DNA of 64,000 bases, taken from positions 29,499 to 93,498 of the forward strand of contig JAJPHF010000063.1 of assembly GCA_021325365.1 (NCBI GenBank), read 5' to 3'. The notes beneath the pieces were generated by a model, which was not told where the DNA came from, did no database searches, and worked only from the letters and a program-made list of their open reading frames with translations. Position numbers and translations under genes: made by a program. Source of the DNA: Pseudomonadota bacterium. GTDB taxonomy: Bacteria > Chloroflexota > UBA6077 > JAJPHF01. Of this stretch, positions 24,243 through 33,049 are shown piece after piece (position 1 is the first letter of the stretch; each line of letters starts with the position of its first letter).

Positions 24243-24650
24243 ATGGCGGGTTCCGGGATTCGCTATCTCTCGCTGGCTGAAGTGCTCGCGCTGTACAGCG
24301 AGCTGATGGAACGCACTGGCTTCGTAGTCGCGCCGCTGAGAAACGAGGGCATATTGGAATCGGCGGTCATGCGCCCGCAGATGGCCGCCCACTATGGCGG
24401 GGCTGACATCTTGCGTCAGGCAGCACTCCTTGCCGCAGGCATCTCGCAGGGCCAAGCATTCTTGGATGGGAACAAGCGGACGGCATTCGGCACGATGGAT
24501 ACTTTTCTTCGGCTGAACGGACTGCGGTTTAACGGCCGACTAAAGGAAACCGTCGATCAGTTCGCGGCGTTGGCGACACGAGCTGATGGCCTCGAAGCCG
24601 CCACCGCGCGGTTCGAGCAATGGCTCCGCGCCCGTGTGCAGCCGCTGTAG
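24243..24650 (+). CDS. Doc-like Fic-fold toxin with altered active site
   Basis: 135 residues. The Doc family helix bundle ends in a Fic motif, QAFLDGNKRTA (71-81). Doc proteins normally read H-x-F-x-D-x-N-K-R, with His the catalytic base for phosphorylating EF-Tu; here the codon is CAA, giving Q71. N77, K78 and R79 are retained. Upstream EVLALYSELMERTG and GILESAVMRPQMAAHYGGADI are typical of Doc/death-on-curing proteins. Codon use is AT-richer than the surroundings. Either the toxin is attenuated or it has diverged in activity. Confidence 0.85.
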   Translation: MAGSGIRYLSLAEVLALYSELMERTGFVVAPLRNEGILESAVMRPQMAAHYGGADILRQAALLAAGISQGQAFLDGNKRTAFGTMDTFLRLNGLRFNGRLKETVDQFAALATRADGLEAATARFEQWLRARVQPL

Positions 24651-24727
24651 GACTGTAGGCTGGGCCGCGTGCAGCGGTCTCAACGACTGGTTCTAGCGAG
24701 CATTAATTACACAATGCGAGTAGGCGA

Positions 24728-27340
24728 TCACCGTCCGCGCCGCCGCCGCGCCGGCTTGCCGCGCGCTGGCCGGCTCGCCCCGCTGCCGCGGCGGCCGTTC
24801 TTCGCGCCGGCGCCCGCGCTCTGCCCCGGGCGCTCGCGGCCACTACTGCTGCTGGCTTTGCCGCCGGCGGCCGGGCGCTGCCAGGTGAGCGTGTGGCGGC
24901 CGCCGGTGCGCTTGTCGGAGGTGGCGGCCGGGGCGTCGGGGCCGCTCGGGCCTTTGGCGGCGCGGCGGGCCGGGTTGCCGCGGCCGCGGCCGGGGCGCGC
25001 GCGGACCCTGCCGTCGGGATACGGGCCGCGGCCCCGGCGGCGCTCGGGCTGCTCCTCGTCCAGCGGCGGCGGGACCCAGTCGGCGTCGGCCAGATCTTCG
25101 GCGTCGGGCGGGCCCTCGATCGCCCAGCGGTAGGAGGCGGCGACCACGCCGCGCCGGAGCAGCTCGTCCGCCTCGCTCAGCCGCTGCACGAGCAGCTCGG
25201 TCTGGACCTCGGCCGCGCCGCCGCGGGCCGCCGCCCGCCGGGTGCCGCGTGCTGGGCCGACGGCCGGCGCCGCCTGCGCGTGCCGCGCGGCGTTGCGGAG
25301 CTGGCCGAGCAGGTCCAGCGTCTTCTGGAAGTGGCCCACCAGGTCGCCCTCGGCGATGCGCGTGCGCACGGCGATCTCCTTCAGCGTCCAGCCCTGCGCC
25401 CAGGCGAGCGCCACCCCGTGGAACTCCTCGTACAGTGGCTGGGATACCTCCACGCCCTGGCGCAGCTCCTCGGCCAGCACGCTGCCGTGGAGGGTGCGCA
25501 GCTCCGAGCGCAGGCGATAGAGCCGCGTCGGGATCGGCAGGCCGCGCATGGGGGTGTCGCGGTCCCAGGAGAACCACGACGCCACCTCGGCGACCTCGGC
25601 GGCATCTAGCGGCTCCAGGTAGCGCCCCGCGAGCAGCTCGGCCAGGGTGAGCGCGTTGTCGCCGAACAGGCGGCGCAGGTACGCGGCCTTCCAGGTAGGG
25701 CGGCCCTGGTTCAGGTAGCCGAAGCGCTCCAGCACCCGCGCCAGCCCCTCCACCATTGCCCGCGCCTCGCGGCCGGCCAGCGCGTGGGCGCGGTTCAGCG
25801 CGTGCTCGGCGCGCGACAGGTTGCGCGCCGCCGTCCAGACCGCGGGGTCGCGGGGGTCGCCCTCCTGCAGCGCCTCGAACTGCTCGTGCAGTGACTCCTT
25901 GACCTCGGCCAGGTGGTGCAGGCGCTGGTCCTGCTGGAAGCGACGCAGGCTGCGGGCGTACAGGTCGGCCAGCCGCTCCTCGTCCGCGGGGCCGCGCCAG
26001 AGGTTGATCGTCGTGCTGTAGCTCGGCCGAAAGGCGCTGCGGAGCGGCAGCAGCTCACCGTTCGCGATCTCCATCGAGCGCTCGAAGGTCACCCAGGGCG
26101 AGTACAGCACCAGGGCCACGCCGCGAGCGTCCAGGCCGCGCCGCCCCGCGCGGCCCGCCATCTGACGGAACTCGTTGGGGGTCAGGAGGCGCCGCTGCTG
26201 GCCGTCCCACTTCGTCATCTCGCCCACGACCACCGTGCGGGCGGGCATGTTGATGCCGAGCGCCAGCGTGTCGGTGGCGAAGACGGCGCGCAGCCGGCCG
26301 GCGGCGAACAGCTCCTCGACGAGGAGCTTGATCGGCGGCAGCAGCCCCGCGTGGTGAACGGCGACGCCGCGCGGCAGCAGCCGGAACAGGAGCGCCACCT
26401 GCCGCAGGTTGCGGTCCTCCGGCGGCAGCACCGCCAGCCGCAGGCGCGCCTCCTGCACCAGCTCCTCGGCATGGGGCACGGGCTTCAGGCCGAGACAGCT
26501 CTCGGCCGCCTGCTCGCAGGCACGGCGGCCGAAGAGGAAGTAGATGGCGGGGGTTAGCTCCTGCGTCTCCAGATAGCGCACGACCTGCCACGGCGGCGGC
26601 AGCGAGTGCGGCTCGCGCTCGCCGTCGCCCCCGCCGTGGTCGCCGTAGCGGATGCGGGCGGCAAGCTCGCCGCCCGCGTCCGGGAACCAGGCGTGGCGCC
26701 GCCCCGCGGCGTCGAGCACGAGGTGGCCGCGGCCGTCGAGGAAGTACTGGACCTCCAGCGGCACGGCGCGCTCGTCATGGAAGACACAGGTCAGCTCGCC
26801 GTGGACGTCGCGCAGCCAGGAGGCGATCTCCTCGGTGTTGGGCACCGTCGCCGACAGGCAGATCAGGGGGACGTGGTGCGGCGCGAGCAGGATCGACTCC
26901 TCCCACGCGGTGCCGCGCTCGGGGTCGCCCATGTAGTGCACCTCGTCGAAGACGATGGCGCCCACGTCGTCGAGCGCGTCGGCGCCCTGGACTAGCCGGT
27001 TGCGCAACACCTCGGTGGTCATCACCTGCACGGCGGCGTCTGGCTCCACCACGAGGTCGCCGGTGAGCAGGCCAACCGCGTCGCCGTAGCGCGCGTGGAA
27101 GTCGCGGTACTTCTGGTTGGAGAGCGCCTTGATGGGGGTAGTGTAGAGGGCGCGCTGGCCCCGGGCCCGGGCCAGGTGGACGCCGAACTCTGCCACCACG
27201 GTCTTCCCCGTCCCGGTCGGCGCCGCGACCAGGACCGAGTGCCCTGCCGCGAGCGCCAGCATCGCCTCGCGTTGAAACGGGTCGAGCGCAAACGGCAGCG
27301 TGGCCTCGAAGGCGGCGACCAGCGCCTCGGCGTCCTCCAT
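24728..27340 (-). CDS. SKI2/Mtr4-like DEAD/DEAH RNA helicase
   Basis: 870 residues from ATG 27340 (AAGGGA upstream; an in-frame GTG lies at 27361). Helicase motifs in order: DPFQREAM Q-like region, Walker A AAPTGTGKT, TTPIKALSNQK (Ia), Walker B FDEVHYMGD, SAT (III), FATDTLALGINMPA (V) and QMAGRAGRRG (VI). A DSHCT-like helical domain follows (about 580-720). The last 120 residues are Arg/Gly/Pro-rich and disordered, likely RNA-binding. Such bacterial helicases are thought to unwind RNA for decay or processing, fitting the RNB nuclease 16 kb away, though linkage is unproven. Confidence 0.9.
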   Translation of the reverse strand: MEDAEALVAAFEATLPFALDPFQREAMLALAAGHSVLVAAPTGTGKTVVAEFGVHLARARGQRALYTTPIKALSNQKYRDFHARYGDAVGLLTGDLVVEPDAAVQVMTTEVLRNRLVQGADALDDVGAIVFDEVHYMGDPERGTAWEESILLAPHHVPLICLSATVPNTEEIASWLRDVHGELTCVFHDERAVPLEVQYFLDGRGHLVLDAAGRRHAWFPDAGGELAARIRYGDHGGGDGEREPHSLPPPWQVVRYLETQELTPAIYFLFGRRACEQAAESCLGLKPVPHAEELVQEARLRLAVLPPEDRNLRQVALLFRLLPRGVAVHHAGLLPPIKLLVEELFAAGRLRAVFATDTLALGINMPARTVVVGEMTKWDGQQRRLLTPNEFRQMAGRAGRRGLDARGVALVLYSPWVTFERSMEIANGELLPLRSAFRPSYSTTINLWRGPADEERLADLYARSLRRFQQDQRLHHLAEVKESLHEQFEALQEGDPRDPAVWTAARNLSRAEHALNRAHALAGREARAMVEGLARVLERFGYLNQGRPTWKAAYLRRLFGDNALTLAELLAGRYLEPLDAAEVAEVASWFSWDRDTPMRGLPIPTRLYRLRSELRTLHGSVLAEELRQGVEVSQPLYEEFHGVALAWAQGWTLKEIAVRTRIAEGDLVGHFQKTLDLLGQLRNAARHAQAAPAVGPARGTRRAAARGGAAEVQTELLVQRLSEADELLRRGVVAASYRWAIEGPPDAEDLADADWVPPPLDEEQPERRRGRGPYPDGRVRARPGRGRGNPARRAAKGPSGPDAPAATSDKRTGGRHTLTWQRPAAGGKASSSSGRERPGQSAGAGAKNGRRGSGASRPARGKPARRRRGR

Positions 27341-27411
27341 GTCGGCTCCCTTGGTCCTCACTCGCGCCAGCTACCGCACGCCGCATGCCACTCGCGCAGC
27401 TGGCAAGCGCG

Positions 27412-27426
27412 TACAATGCCATTGTA
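27412..27426. promoter_or_regulatory. Palindromic operator candidate between helicase and Nudix regulator
   Basis: TACAATG-C-CATTGTA is a perfect 7-1-7 palindrome in the 171-base divergent gap. Each arm contains TACAAT, a passable -10 on either strand. It lies 86 bases before the NrtR-like start and 72 before the helicase start, so an autoregulator could control both. Confidence 0.5.
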
Positions 27427-27511
27427 GGCGGTAGACGACGGAGCGCGGGAGGGCGATTATGAGCTGCCCGGCCGCCTTGACCGTCTGCCGGCAATCGGCT
27501 AAGAGGAGCAC

Positions 27512-28363
27512 ATGGACGTCGATGTCGCCGCTCCAGCACTCCGCCCCTGGGAGCAGCCGGCCCCGCCGCGGGACTGGGCGCCCGAGCGCCCGCCGGGGGA
27601 GCGCGGCGGGCTCCATCTCGCCAATGGCCAGGCGGCGGCCGCGTCGCGGCCGGTGGCCGTCGACGTGTGCGTGTTTACCGTCGCGCCGCACCCCGAGGCC
27701 GAGCGCGACGCGCTGCAGGTCGTGCTGACGCGCCGGGTGGAGGCGCCGCTGCGTGGCTGGTGGGCGCTGCCGGGGGGGCGGCTGGGGCGCGACGAGTCGC
27801 TGGGCGAGGCGGCGGCGCGGGTGCTGGCCGAGCAGACTGGCGTCGCGGGCGCGCACTTGGAGCAGCTCGCCAGCTTCGGCGAGCCGGGCCGCGATCCGAG
27901 CGGCACCGTCTCGGTCGTCTACCTGGCCCTCGTGGCGGCGTCGCGGGTGCGGCTGCCCGGACCGGGCGACGCGCGGGCTGCCGCCTGGGTGCCCGTCGAC
28001 CGTCTGGCGCGGGTGCCGCTGGCGTTCGATCACGCCGCCGTGCTCGACGTGGCGGTCACACGCCTGCGCTCGAAGCTGAAGTACTCGAACATCGCCTTCG
28101 AGCTGGTGCCCGCGCGGTTCACCCTGCGCCAGTTGTACCGCGCCTACCTGGCGATCCTGGACCGCACGGAGCGGCAGCTGCCGTTCAGCAACTTCCTGCG
28201 CGTCTTCGGTCGCCTGGCAGAGGGGCCCGCGGACGACGGCTTCGGCCGGCCGCCGCTGCGCGTAGTAGGCGAGGCGCGCCCGGAGGGGCCGGGCCGGCCC
28301 GCGCGCCTGTACGAGTTCGTCGGGCGCCCGGGCGACGAGCGCCGCGAGTTCTACCGCTGGTGA
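27512..28363 (+). CDS. NrtR-like Nudix-domain transcriptional regulator
   Basis: 283 residues from ATG 27512 behind AGAGGAG. Residues about 48-185 form a Nudix domain; residues 190-283 form the winged-helix tail typical of NrtR (LKYSNIAFELVPARFTLRQLYRAY, then LPFSNFLRVFGR). The Nudix box at 89-111 is degenerate: the REUxEExGU core reads RVLAEQTGV, losing two of three metal-ligand glutamates (V104, Q108). That fits a ligand-sensing repressor without hydrolase activity. NrtR proteins sense ADP-ribose and control NAD or pentose genes; no NAD genes are in view. A palindrome at 27412 is its likely operator. Confidence 0.85.
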   Translation: MDVDVAAPALRPWEQPAPPRDWAPERPPGERGGLHLANGQAAAASRPVAVDVCVFTVAPHPEAERDALQVVLTRRVEAPLRGWWALPGGRLGRDESLGEAAARVLAEQTGVAGAHLEQLASFGEPGRDPSGTVSVVYLALVAASRVRLPGPGDARAAAWVPVDRLARVPLAFDHAAVLDVAVTRLRSKLKYSNIAFELVPARFTLRQLYRAYLAILDRTERQLPFSNFLRVFGRLAEGPADDGFGRPPLRVVGEARPEGPGRPARLYEFVGRPGDERREFYRW

Positions 28364-28454
28364 GACGTACGGGGCCGTGGTGGCGCCGCTGCCGTGCCGC
28401 GCCGGAGGGGCGTTGGGTCAAGTGACGATACGGGGAAGGGCTACAGGGGGCGAG

Positions 28455-28790
28455 ATGGGCAAGGACGCGCGGTGGGCCGTGACTGTCGAGGAGTACGTGG
28501 AGCGGCGCGTGGAGAGCGCCGCGGGCCGCCGCGTGGAGCGGTATTACCGGCGGGCGCAGTGGGCGCCGTCCGCCGAGCCGTCGGGCGCGACGCAGGCGCT
28601 ACAGACTGCCGCGCCGCTGCTGCGCGCGCTGGCGATCGCCGCCGCGCCCGTGGTGGGGCGCGTAGCCTTGCGGGCGCTGGCGCCCCGCGTGCGCGCCGCG
28701 CTGCCCGCCGCGTCCCGCCCGCGCCTGCGGGTCCTCTCTCCGCTGGCCCTACCCTCGCCGCTGGCGCTGCGTCGCCCGGTCGACGAGTAG
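28455..28790 (+). CDS. Basic hypothetical protein (111 aa)
   Basis: ATG 28455 is preceded by CAGGGGG. The N-terminal 40 residues are charged (EEYVERRVESAAGRRVERYYRR), then a hydrophobic stretch (LLRALAIAAAPVVGRVALRALAP) could be membrane-associating, and the C terminus is Pro/Arg/Leu-rich. I recognise no family. It follows the NrtR-like gene by about 90 bases on the same strand. Confidence 0.5.
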   Translation: MGKDARWAVTVEEYVERRVESAAGRRVERYYRRAQWAPSAEPSGATQALQTAAPLLRALAIAAAPVVGRVALRALAPRVRAALPAASRPRLRVLSPLALPSPLALRRPVDE

Positions 28791-28893
28791 TCCGAGTGGC
28801 GGCTCTCTGCCGGTAACTCGCGGCCCCGGCGCAGGAGGCTTGGAGGCGCTGGTCTGTCGTCCGCCGCAGTGGAGGGCGGGAGCGGTGGCTCCT

Positions 28894-29244
28894 CTAGCGG
28901 CCGCTGACGGCGGCCGCGAAGTTGCCCTGGAAGGTGCGGAGGAACTCCCGCATGGCCGCCACGTCGGCCTCGCTGATCGGCGCGTCGCTGGGGGCCGTGT
29001 CGGCCGCCGGCGGCGCGGCCTGGCCGGCGTCGGCCGGCGCGGGGGCCGTGGGCTGGGGCTCCTCGTCACGGACGAGGGCGGCGATCAGGCCCTGGGTACG
29101 GCAGTCAGGGCAGGTGACCGTGAGGAACCACAACTCGTCCTGGTGGCCCAGCACGCTGACGTTCTCGTACGCGTAAGTGCCGCTGCAGACGGAGCAGCGC
29201 ACCGTGTCCATGAGATGGCGGATCAGGCCCTCGTGGCGCTCCAT
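28894..29244 (-). CDS. Zinc-ribbon protein with disordered linker
   Basis: 116 residues from ATG 29244 behind GAGGGA. Residues 1-60 hold two CxxC knuckles (CSVC and CPDC) in RCSVCSGTYAYENVSVLG...TVTCPDCRTQG, a compact zinc ribbon. An Ala/Pro/Asp-rich linker follows, then a C-terminal helix (ADVAAMREFLRTFQGNF). Function unknown; such ribbons often mediate protein or RNA contacts. It lies just downstream of the DUF151 gene in the same direction. Confidence 0.7.
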   Translation of the reverse strand: MERHEGLIRHLMDTVRCSVCSGTYAYENVSVLGHQDELWFLTVTCPDCRTQGLIAALVRDEEPQPTAPAPADAGQAAPPAADTAPSDAPISEADVAAMREFLRTFQGNFAAAVSGR

Positions 29245-29305
29245 AACGTCCCTCGCCCGCGGCAACGCCCCCGTTGCCGCGGCGAGTGTCCGTCCGCGGG
29301 GGGCG

Positions 29306-29863
29306 TCACTTCTTCGGTTCTTTGCTCTCGGTACTGCCGCCACCCTTGCCCAGGTCATCGATGTCGAGCGTCTCGATGAACTGCTTGAACACCGAGAGCT
29401 TTTCCTCGTCGATCGGAGTGGCCTCGTGTTTGGTCGTGCCGGTCTCGCCTTCACTTTCCTCTGTTTCAAATACCATGCCAGCCTGGTCCAGCACGGCCTC
29501 TTCTACAAAGATCGGCACTTTGGCGCGAATGGCCAGCGCGATGGCGTCGCTGGGGCGCGAGTCGACTTCCAGGTGCTGGCCGTTCTGGTCGAGGATGAGG
29601 CGCGCGTAGAAGGTCTCGTCGGCGAGATCGTTGATGACGATCTGGGTGAGCTTGGCGCCGAGCTGCTGGACCACGCGGCCGAGGAGGTCGTGGGTGAGGG
29701 GCCGGCTGACCGGCACGTTCTGCATCGGTATGGCGATGGCGTCGGCCTCGAACTGGCCGATCCAGATAGGCAAGAAGCGCGACCCGGTCTTCTCTTTCAG
29801 CATGACCACGCGCTTGTAGTTCGCCATATTGACGCGGATGCTCTCGACGTAGACCTCGATCAC
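29306..29863 (-). CDS. DUF151 (bifunctional nuclease-like) protein
   Basis: 185 residues from a GTG at 29863, fixed by the strong AAAGGAGAT upstream. Family motifs: VIEVYVESIRVN, LPIWIGQFEADAIA, RPLTHDLLGRVV, ARLILDQNG and the signature VDSRPSDAIALAIRAKVPIFV. The C-terminal 45 residues are acidic and disordered. Some DUF151 proteins show DNase/RNase activity, but the role here is open. The upstream frame extension to 30127 is not coding. Confidence 0.9.
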   Translation of the reverse strand: MIEVYVESIRVNMANYKRVVMLKEKTGSRFLPIWIGQFEADAIAIPMQNVPVSRPLTHDLLGRVVQQLGAKLTQIVINDLADETFYARLILDQNGQHLEVDSRPSDAIALAIRAKVPIFVEEAVLDQAGMVFETEESEGETGTTKHEATPIDEEKLSVFKQFIETLDIDDLGKGGGSTESKEPKK

Positions 29864-30207
29864 CTTTGGATCTCCTTTGCCGGGCCAGCCGCGGAGGCAT
29901 ACGCGCCGGCCGCCAGGCGCGGACACGGCGACATCAAGCGGAGCACGCCTGGGCCGCGACCGGATCGGATGGGCCCCGCGTCTTTCGGGTATTCTACACC
30001 CCCCTCCCAAACGCCAGCAAAGCGAAGGGGCGTCGGCGCGAGCCTCGGGCTGCCGCCCTCGGCGGCATCGGCGGGGCGGGTCCGTCGGCGGCCCGGCGGG
30101 CGCGAGGCGCCTACCCGGACTGGCCATCTGACGCGGAGCGCGGGAATAGCCGACCGTCGGAGTGGGGCGGGAGATCCCGTGGCGGCCGGCGCGCCGGCCG
30201 CCACGGC
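29864..30207. other. Gene-free gap with a 26-bp perfect palindrome
   Basis: No plausible gene is seen in these 344 bases. At 30179-30204, four bases after the histidine-kinase stop, lies a perfect GC-only palindrome whose half is GTGGCGGCCGGCG; it is a likely terminator for the two-component operon, although no U-tract follows. The left end carries the DUF151 ribosome site and presumably its promoter. Confidence 0.6.
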
Positions 30208-32022
30208 TCAGGGCCGGGCGAGGCGGGCCCAGGCGCGCAGCACGGGCGCCTGGACGGCGGCGGAGGCGCCGTCGGCGGCCGGGCGGCTCGCGGATGGCGC
30301 GTCGGCGGTGCCCGAGTGGCCCGCGGCTACCGTCGCCGGCAGCCAGAAGGCGATGGTCGTGCCGCGGCCGCCCGGGGCGCCATCGGTGGGCGGGACGCTG
30401 GGGCTTTGGGCCCAGATCACGCCCCCGTGGGCCTCGACGTAGCGGCGCGCGATAGCCAGCCCCAGGCCGGAGCCGCCGCTGCGCCGCGCGCGCGACGGGT
30501 CGGCGCGGTAGAAGCGCTCGAAGATGTGGGGCAGATCGTCGGGGCCGATGCCCGAGCCGTTGTCGGCGACCCAGAAACGCACGCCCCGTCCCGCCGCCGC
30601 CCGCGGGGCAGCGCGATGGTGGTCCTGGTCGGCGAGATCGTCGGCGGGGGGGGCGCCCGGCGGCCGCTCCGGCGCATGCGGTGCCGCGTGCCGCCAGCGC
30701 GCGAGCACGCCGTCGGCATCGTCGGCGCGCTCCACTGCGGCGACGCGCGTCTCGGCGGCCGCGCCCACGATTACCTGGCCACCAGCGGGCGTATAGCGGA
30801 GCGCGTTGTCGAGGAGGATGCCGAAGACTTGCGTCACGCGCGCGGCGTCGGCGCTGACGAGCGGCAGATCGTCGGCCACATCGGCGACGAGGTTGACGTG
30901 GCGGGCCTCGGCGCGGGCGCCGGCCGCGGCCACCGCTCGCCGCACGAGCGCCGCGGGCTCCAGCGGCTCGGGCTCCAGCCGCAGTCCGCCGGCCTCCGCC
31001 AGCGACAGCTCGCGCAGGTCCGCGACCAGCTTCGTCAAGAGGGCGACCTCCTCGCGGATCGAGCCCAGGCGCTCGGCATCGGCGGGGTAGACGCCGTCGA
31101 CCATCGCCTCGACCGTGCCCTCGATGACCGTCAGCGGCGTGCGCAGCTCGTGGGCGACGTCCGCGATGAGGGCGCGGCGGGCTTGCTCGGCTCGCTCGAG
31201 GCTGGCGGCCATGTCGTTGAAGGCGACGGCCACCGCGCCGACCTCGTCGGCGCCGCGCACCGCGACGCGGTGCGTCAGGTCGCCGGCCGCGACGCGCCGC
31301 GCGCCGGCCGCCAGCTCGCGGAGCGGATGGGCGAGCTGCCGCGCGAGCAGCAGGCTGAGCAGCCCGGCGAGCGCGGCTGCCGCGCCGGCCGAGTAAAGGA
31401 TCGCCCGATCGACGCGCTCCAGGAACCCGGCTTCGAGCGAGGTCGGCGAGGTGGGCGACGGCGCCGGCGGGAAGAGGCCGCCCGCTGTGCGCGGCGGCCC
31501 CTCCGCCTCGCGCTCGCGCGGGCTGCCGCGCGGCGCGGCGGCGTCCGCGCTGCCGGGCGGGCGCGAGCGGAGCCGGTCCGCCTCGTTCTGGTCGAGCGCA
31601 ATCGCCTGCGGCGGGTGGTGGAACGCGGCGCCACTGACGGTCGCGTAGAGGGTGCCGGCCTGTTGATTGTCCACGACGAGGGCCGTGCCCGGCCCCAGTC
31701 CGGCGTCGGCGGCCGACTCGCCCACGGCGCGGCCGGCCGTGTCGGCCACCACGATGCCGTTCGCATCGGCGACGGCCAGGCGGTCGAGCGGCCCGCGGAG
31801 CCAGCCTTCCAGCAGCGGCTCCACGCCGCTCCAGGTGCCGCGGGCGCGGTAGTAGCCGGCCAGCCCATTGCCCACGCGCTCCAGGTACACGACGCGGCCA
31901 CGCTCGACGTAGGTCTGGAACTCGTTGGCCGTCTCGCGGCCGGCGAGCACGGCCACCCCGCCGACGCTGACGACGATGACGGCCAGGAAGGCCAGTGCCA
32001 AGCGGACGCCCAGGCTACGCAT
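30208..32022 (-). CDS. Membrane sensor histidine kinase
   Basis: 604 residues. TM1 about 8-28, extracytoplasmic sensor 30-205 with a Pro/Arg-rich stretch, TM2 about 209-229, HAMP about 228-282. HisKA follows with phospho-acceptor H291 (ADVAHELRTPLTVI). The ATPase domain has the N box LLDNALRYTP, G1 VADNGSGIGPDDLPHIFERF and G2 GGSGLGLAI. Between N and G1 lies an unusual insertion of about 50-60 residues rich in Ala, Pro, His and Asp. The gene overlaps the upstream response regulator by 8 bases. Confidence 0.92.
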   Translation of the reverse strand: MRSLGVRLALAFLAVIVVSVGGVAVLAGRETANEFQTYVERGRVVYLERVGNGLAGYYRARGTWSGVEPLLEGWLRGPLDRLAVADANGIVVADTAGRAVGESAADAGLGPGTALVVDNQQAGTLYATVSGAAFHHPPQAIALDQNEADRLRSRPPGSADAAAPRGSPREREAEGPPRTAGGLFPPAPSPTSPTSLEAGFLERVDRAILYSAGAAAALAGLLSLLLARQLAHPLRELAAGARRVAAGDLTHRVAVRGADEVGAVAVAFNDMAASLERAEQARRALIADVAHELRTPLTVIEGTVEAMVDGVYPADAERLGSIREEVALLTKLVADLRELSLAEAGGLRLEPEPLEPAALVRRAVAAAGARAEARHVNLVADVADDLPLVSADAARVTQVFGILLDNALRYTPAGGQVIVGAAAETRVAAVERADDADGVLARWRHAAPHAPERPPGAPPADDLADQDHHRAAPRAAAGRGVRFWVADNGSGIGPDDLPHIFERFYRADPSRARRSGGSGLGLAIARRYVEAHGGVIWAQSPSVPPTDGAPGGRGTTIAFWLPATVAAGHSGTADAPSASRPAADGASAAVQAPVLRAWARLARP

Positions 32023-32752
32023 CGTCCGCCTCCTCGGCGGCCCCGGGCGCCGCGCCGACCGGCTCCTCGGCGTCGCCCAGCTTATAGCCCACGCCGTACA
32101 CGGTCTGCACGTAGCGGGGCTGGCGCGGGTTAGGCTCGAGCTTCTGGCGGAGGTTCTTGACGTGGCTGTCGACCGCTCGCTCGTAGCCCTCGAAGGCCAC
32201 GCCCTGCAAGCGGTCGAGCAGCTGCAGGCGGGTCCAGACGCGCCCCGGACGCTCGGCGAGGGCCTGCAACAGCGCGAACTCGCTCGGCGTCAGGTTTACC
32301 GGCTGGCCGCCGCGGCGCACGACATGCCGCTCGCGGTCGATCTCCAGGTCGCCGTGCCGCAGGATGCCGCTGCCGGCCCCGGGGGAGGCGGCGCGCCGCA
32401 GGACCGCGTGGACGCGCGCCACCAGCTCCTTGGGGTCGAACGGCTTGGCCAGGTAGTCGTCGGCGCCCAGCTCCAGCCCGACAATCTTGTCGGTGGTGTC
32501 GTCACGGGCGGTGAGCATGAGGATCGGCACCGCCGACTCGGCGCGCAGCGTGCGGCACACGTCCCAGCCCGAGACCTCGGGCAGCATCAAATCGAGCACG
32601 ATGAGGTCGGGCCGCTCGCGGCGCGCGAGCGCCAGCGCTTCGCGGCCGTCGTAGGCCACCAGCACGCGATAGTCTTCGCGCGCCAGATAGGCACGCACAA
32701 TGTCGACGATTTTCGGCTCGTCGTCTACTACGAGGACCGTCCCGCGTGCCAC
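32015..32752 (-). CDS. OmpR/PhoB-family response regulator
   Basis: 245 residues from GTG 32752 (AGGGAG upstream). The receiver has the acid pocket D10/D11, phospho-acceptor D54 (IVLDLMLPE) and K103 (LAKPFDP). The C-terminal winged helix (about 130-230) ends with VQTVYGVGYKL, typical of OmpR/PhoB. It is first in a two-gene operon with the histidine kinase. Target genes are unknown; the downstream-facing SCO and exported-protein genes lie on the same strand just upstream. Confidence 0.93.
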   Translation of the reverse strand: MARGTVLVVDDEPKIVDIVRAYLAREDYRVLVAYDGREALALARRERPDLIVLDLMLPEVSGWDVCRTLRAESAVPILMLTARDDTTDKIVGLELGADDYLAKPFDPKELVARVHAVLRRAASPGAGSGILRHGDLEIDRERHVVRRGGQPVNLTPSEFALLQALAERPGRVWTRLQLLDRLQGVAFEGYERAVDSHVKNLRQKLEPNPRQPRYVQTVYGVGYKLGDAEEPVGAAPGAAEEADDA

Positions 32753-33049
32753 GCTAATCTCCCTGGCGCTCGCGTCCGCCGCGAATGCTGAGCCGGCGGG
32801 GCCGCCGGCGGGTTCGGCCCCGGGGCGCGATCAATCGATCACAATACTACTCGGTGACGCCGCTAGTTGGCGACGCCGGCTGCGCCGGCCGGCGTCGCCG
32901 GGCACGTCTGTCATTATCGTACCGCCGAGCGCGCGTGCCGGATAGGGGCCAGCGGTGTTGCACGCGAGCGCGAGCGCCGCGCCAACCCCGGCGCCCGGGG
33001 GGCGCGCGCCGGGGCAGGCGGGGCGCTTGCGCTCGTCAGGCGCCCGCGC
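32753..33049. other. Intergenic gap with a 12-bp stem hairpin
   Basis: GGCGACGCCGGC (32869-32880) pairs perfectly with 32888-32899 around a 7-base loop. It lies between the exported repeat protein and the response regulator, both on the minus strand, and may terminate the former. The AT-richer stretch at about 32830-32850 (GATCACAATACTAC) could hold the regulator promoter. No gene is seen. Confidence 0.5.

Noticed and set aside
24015..24650. Prophage or integrated island around the toxin-antitoxin pair
   Set aside because: Composition differs only in these two genes; no integrase, att duplication or phage gene is nearby.
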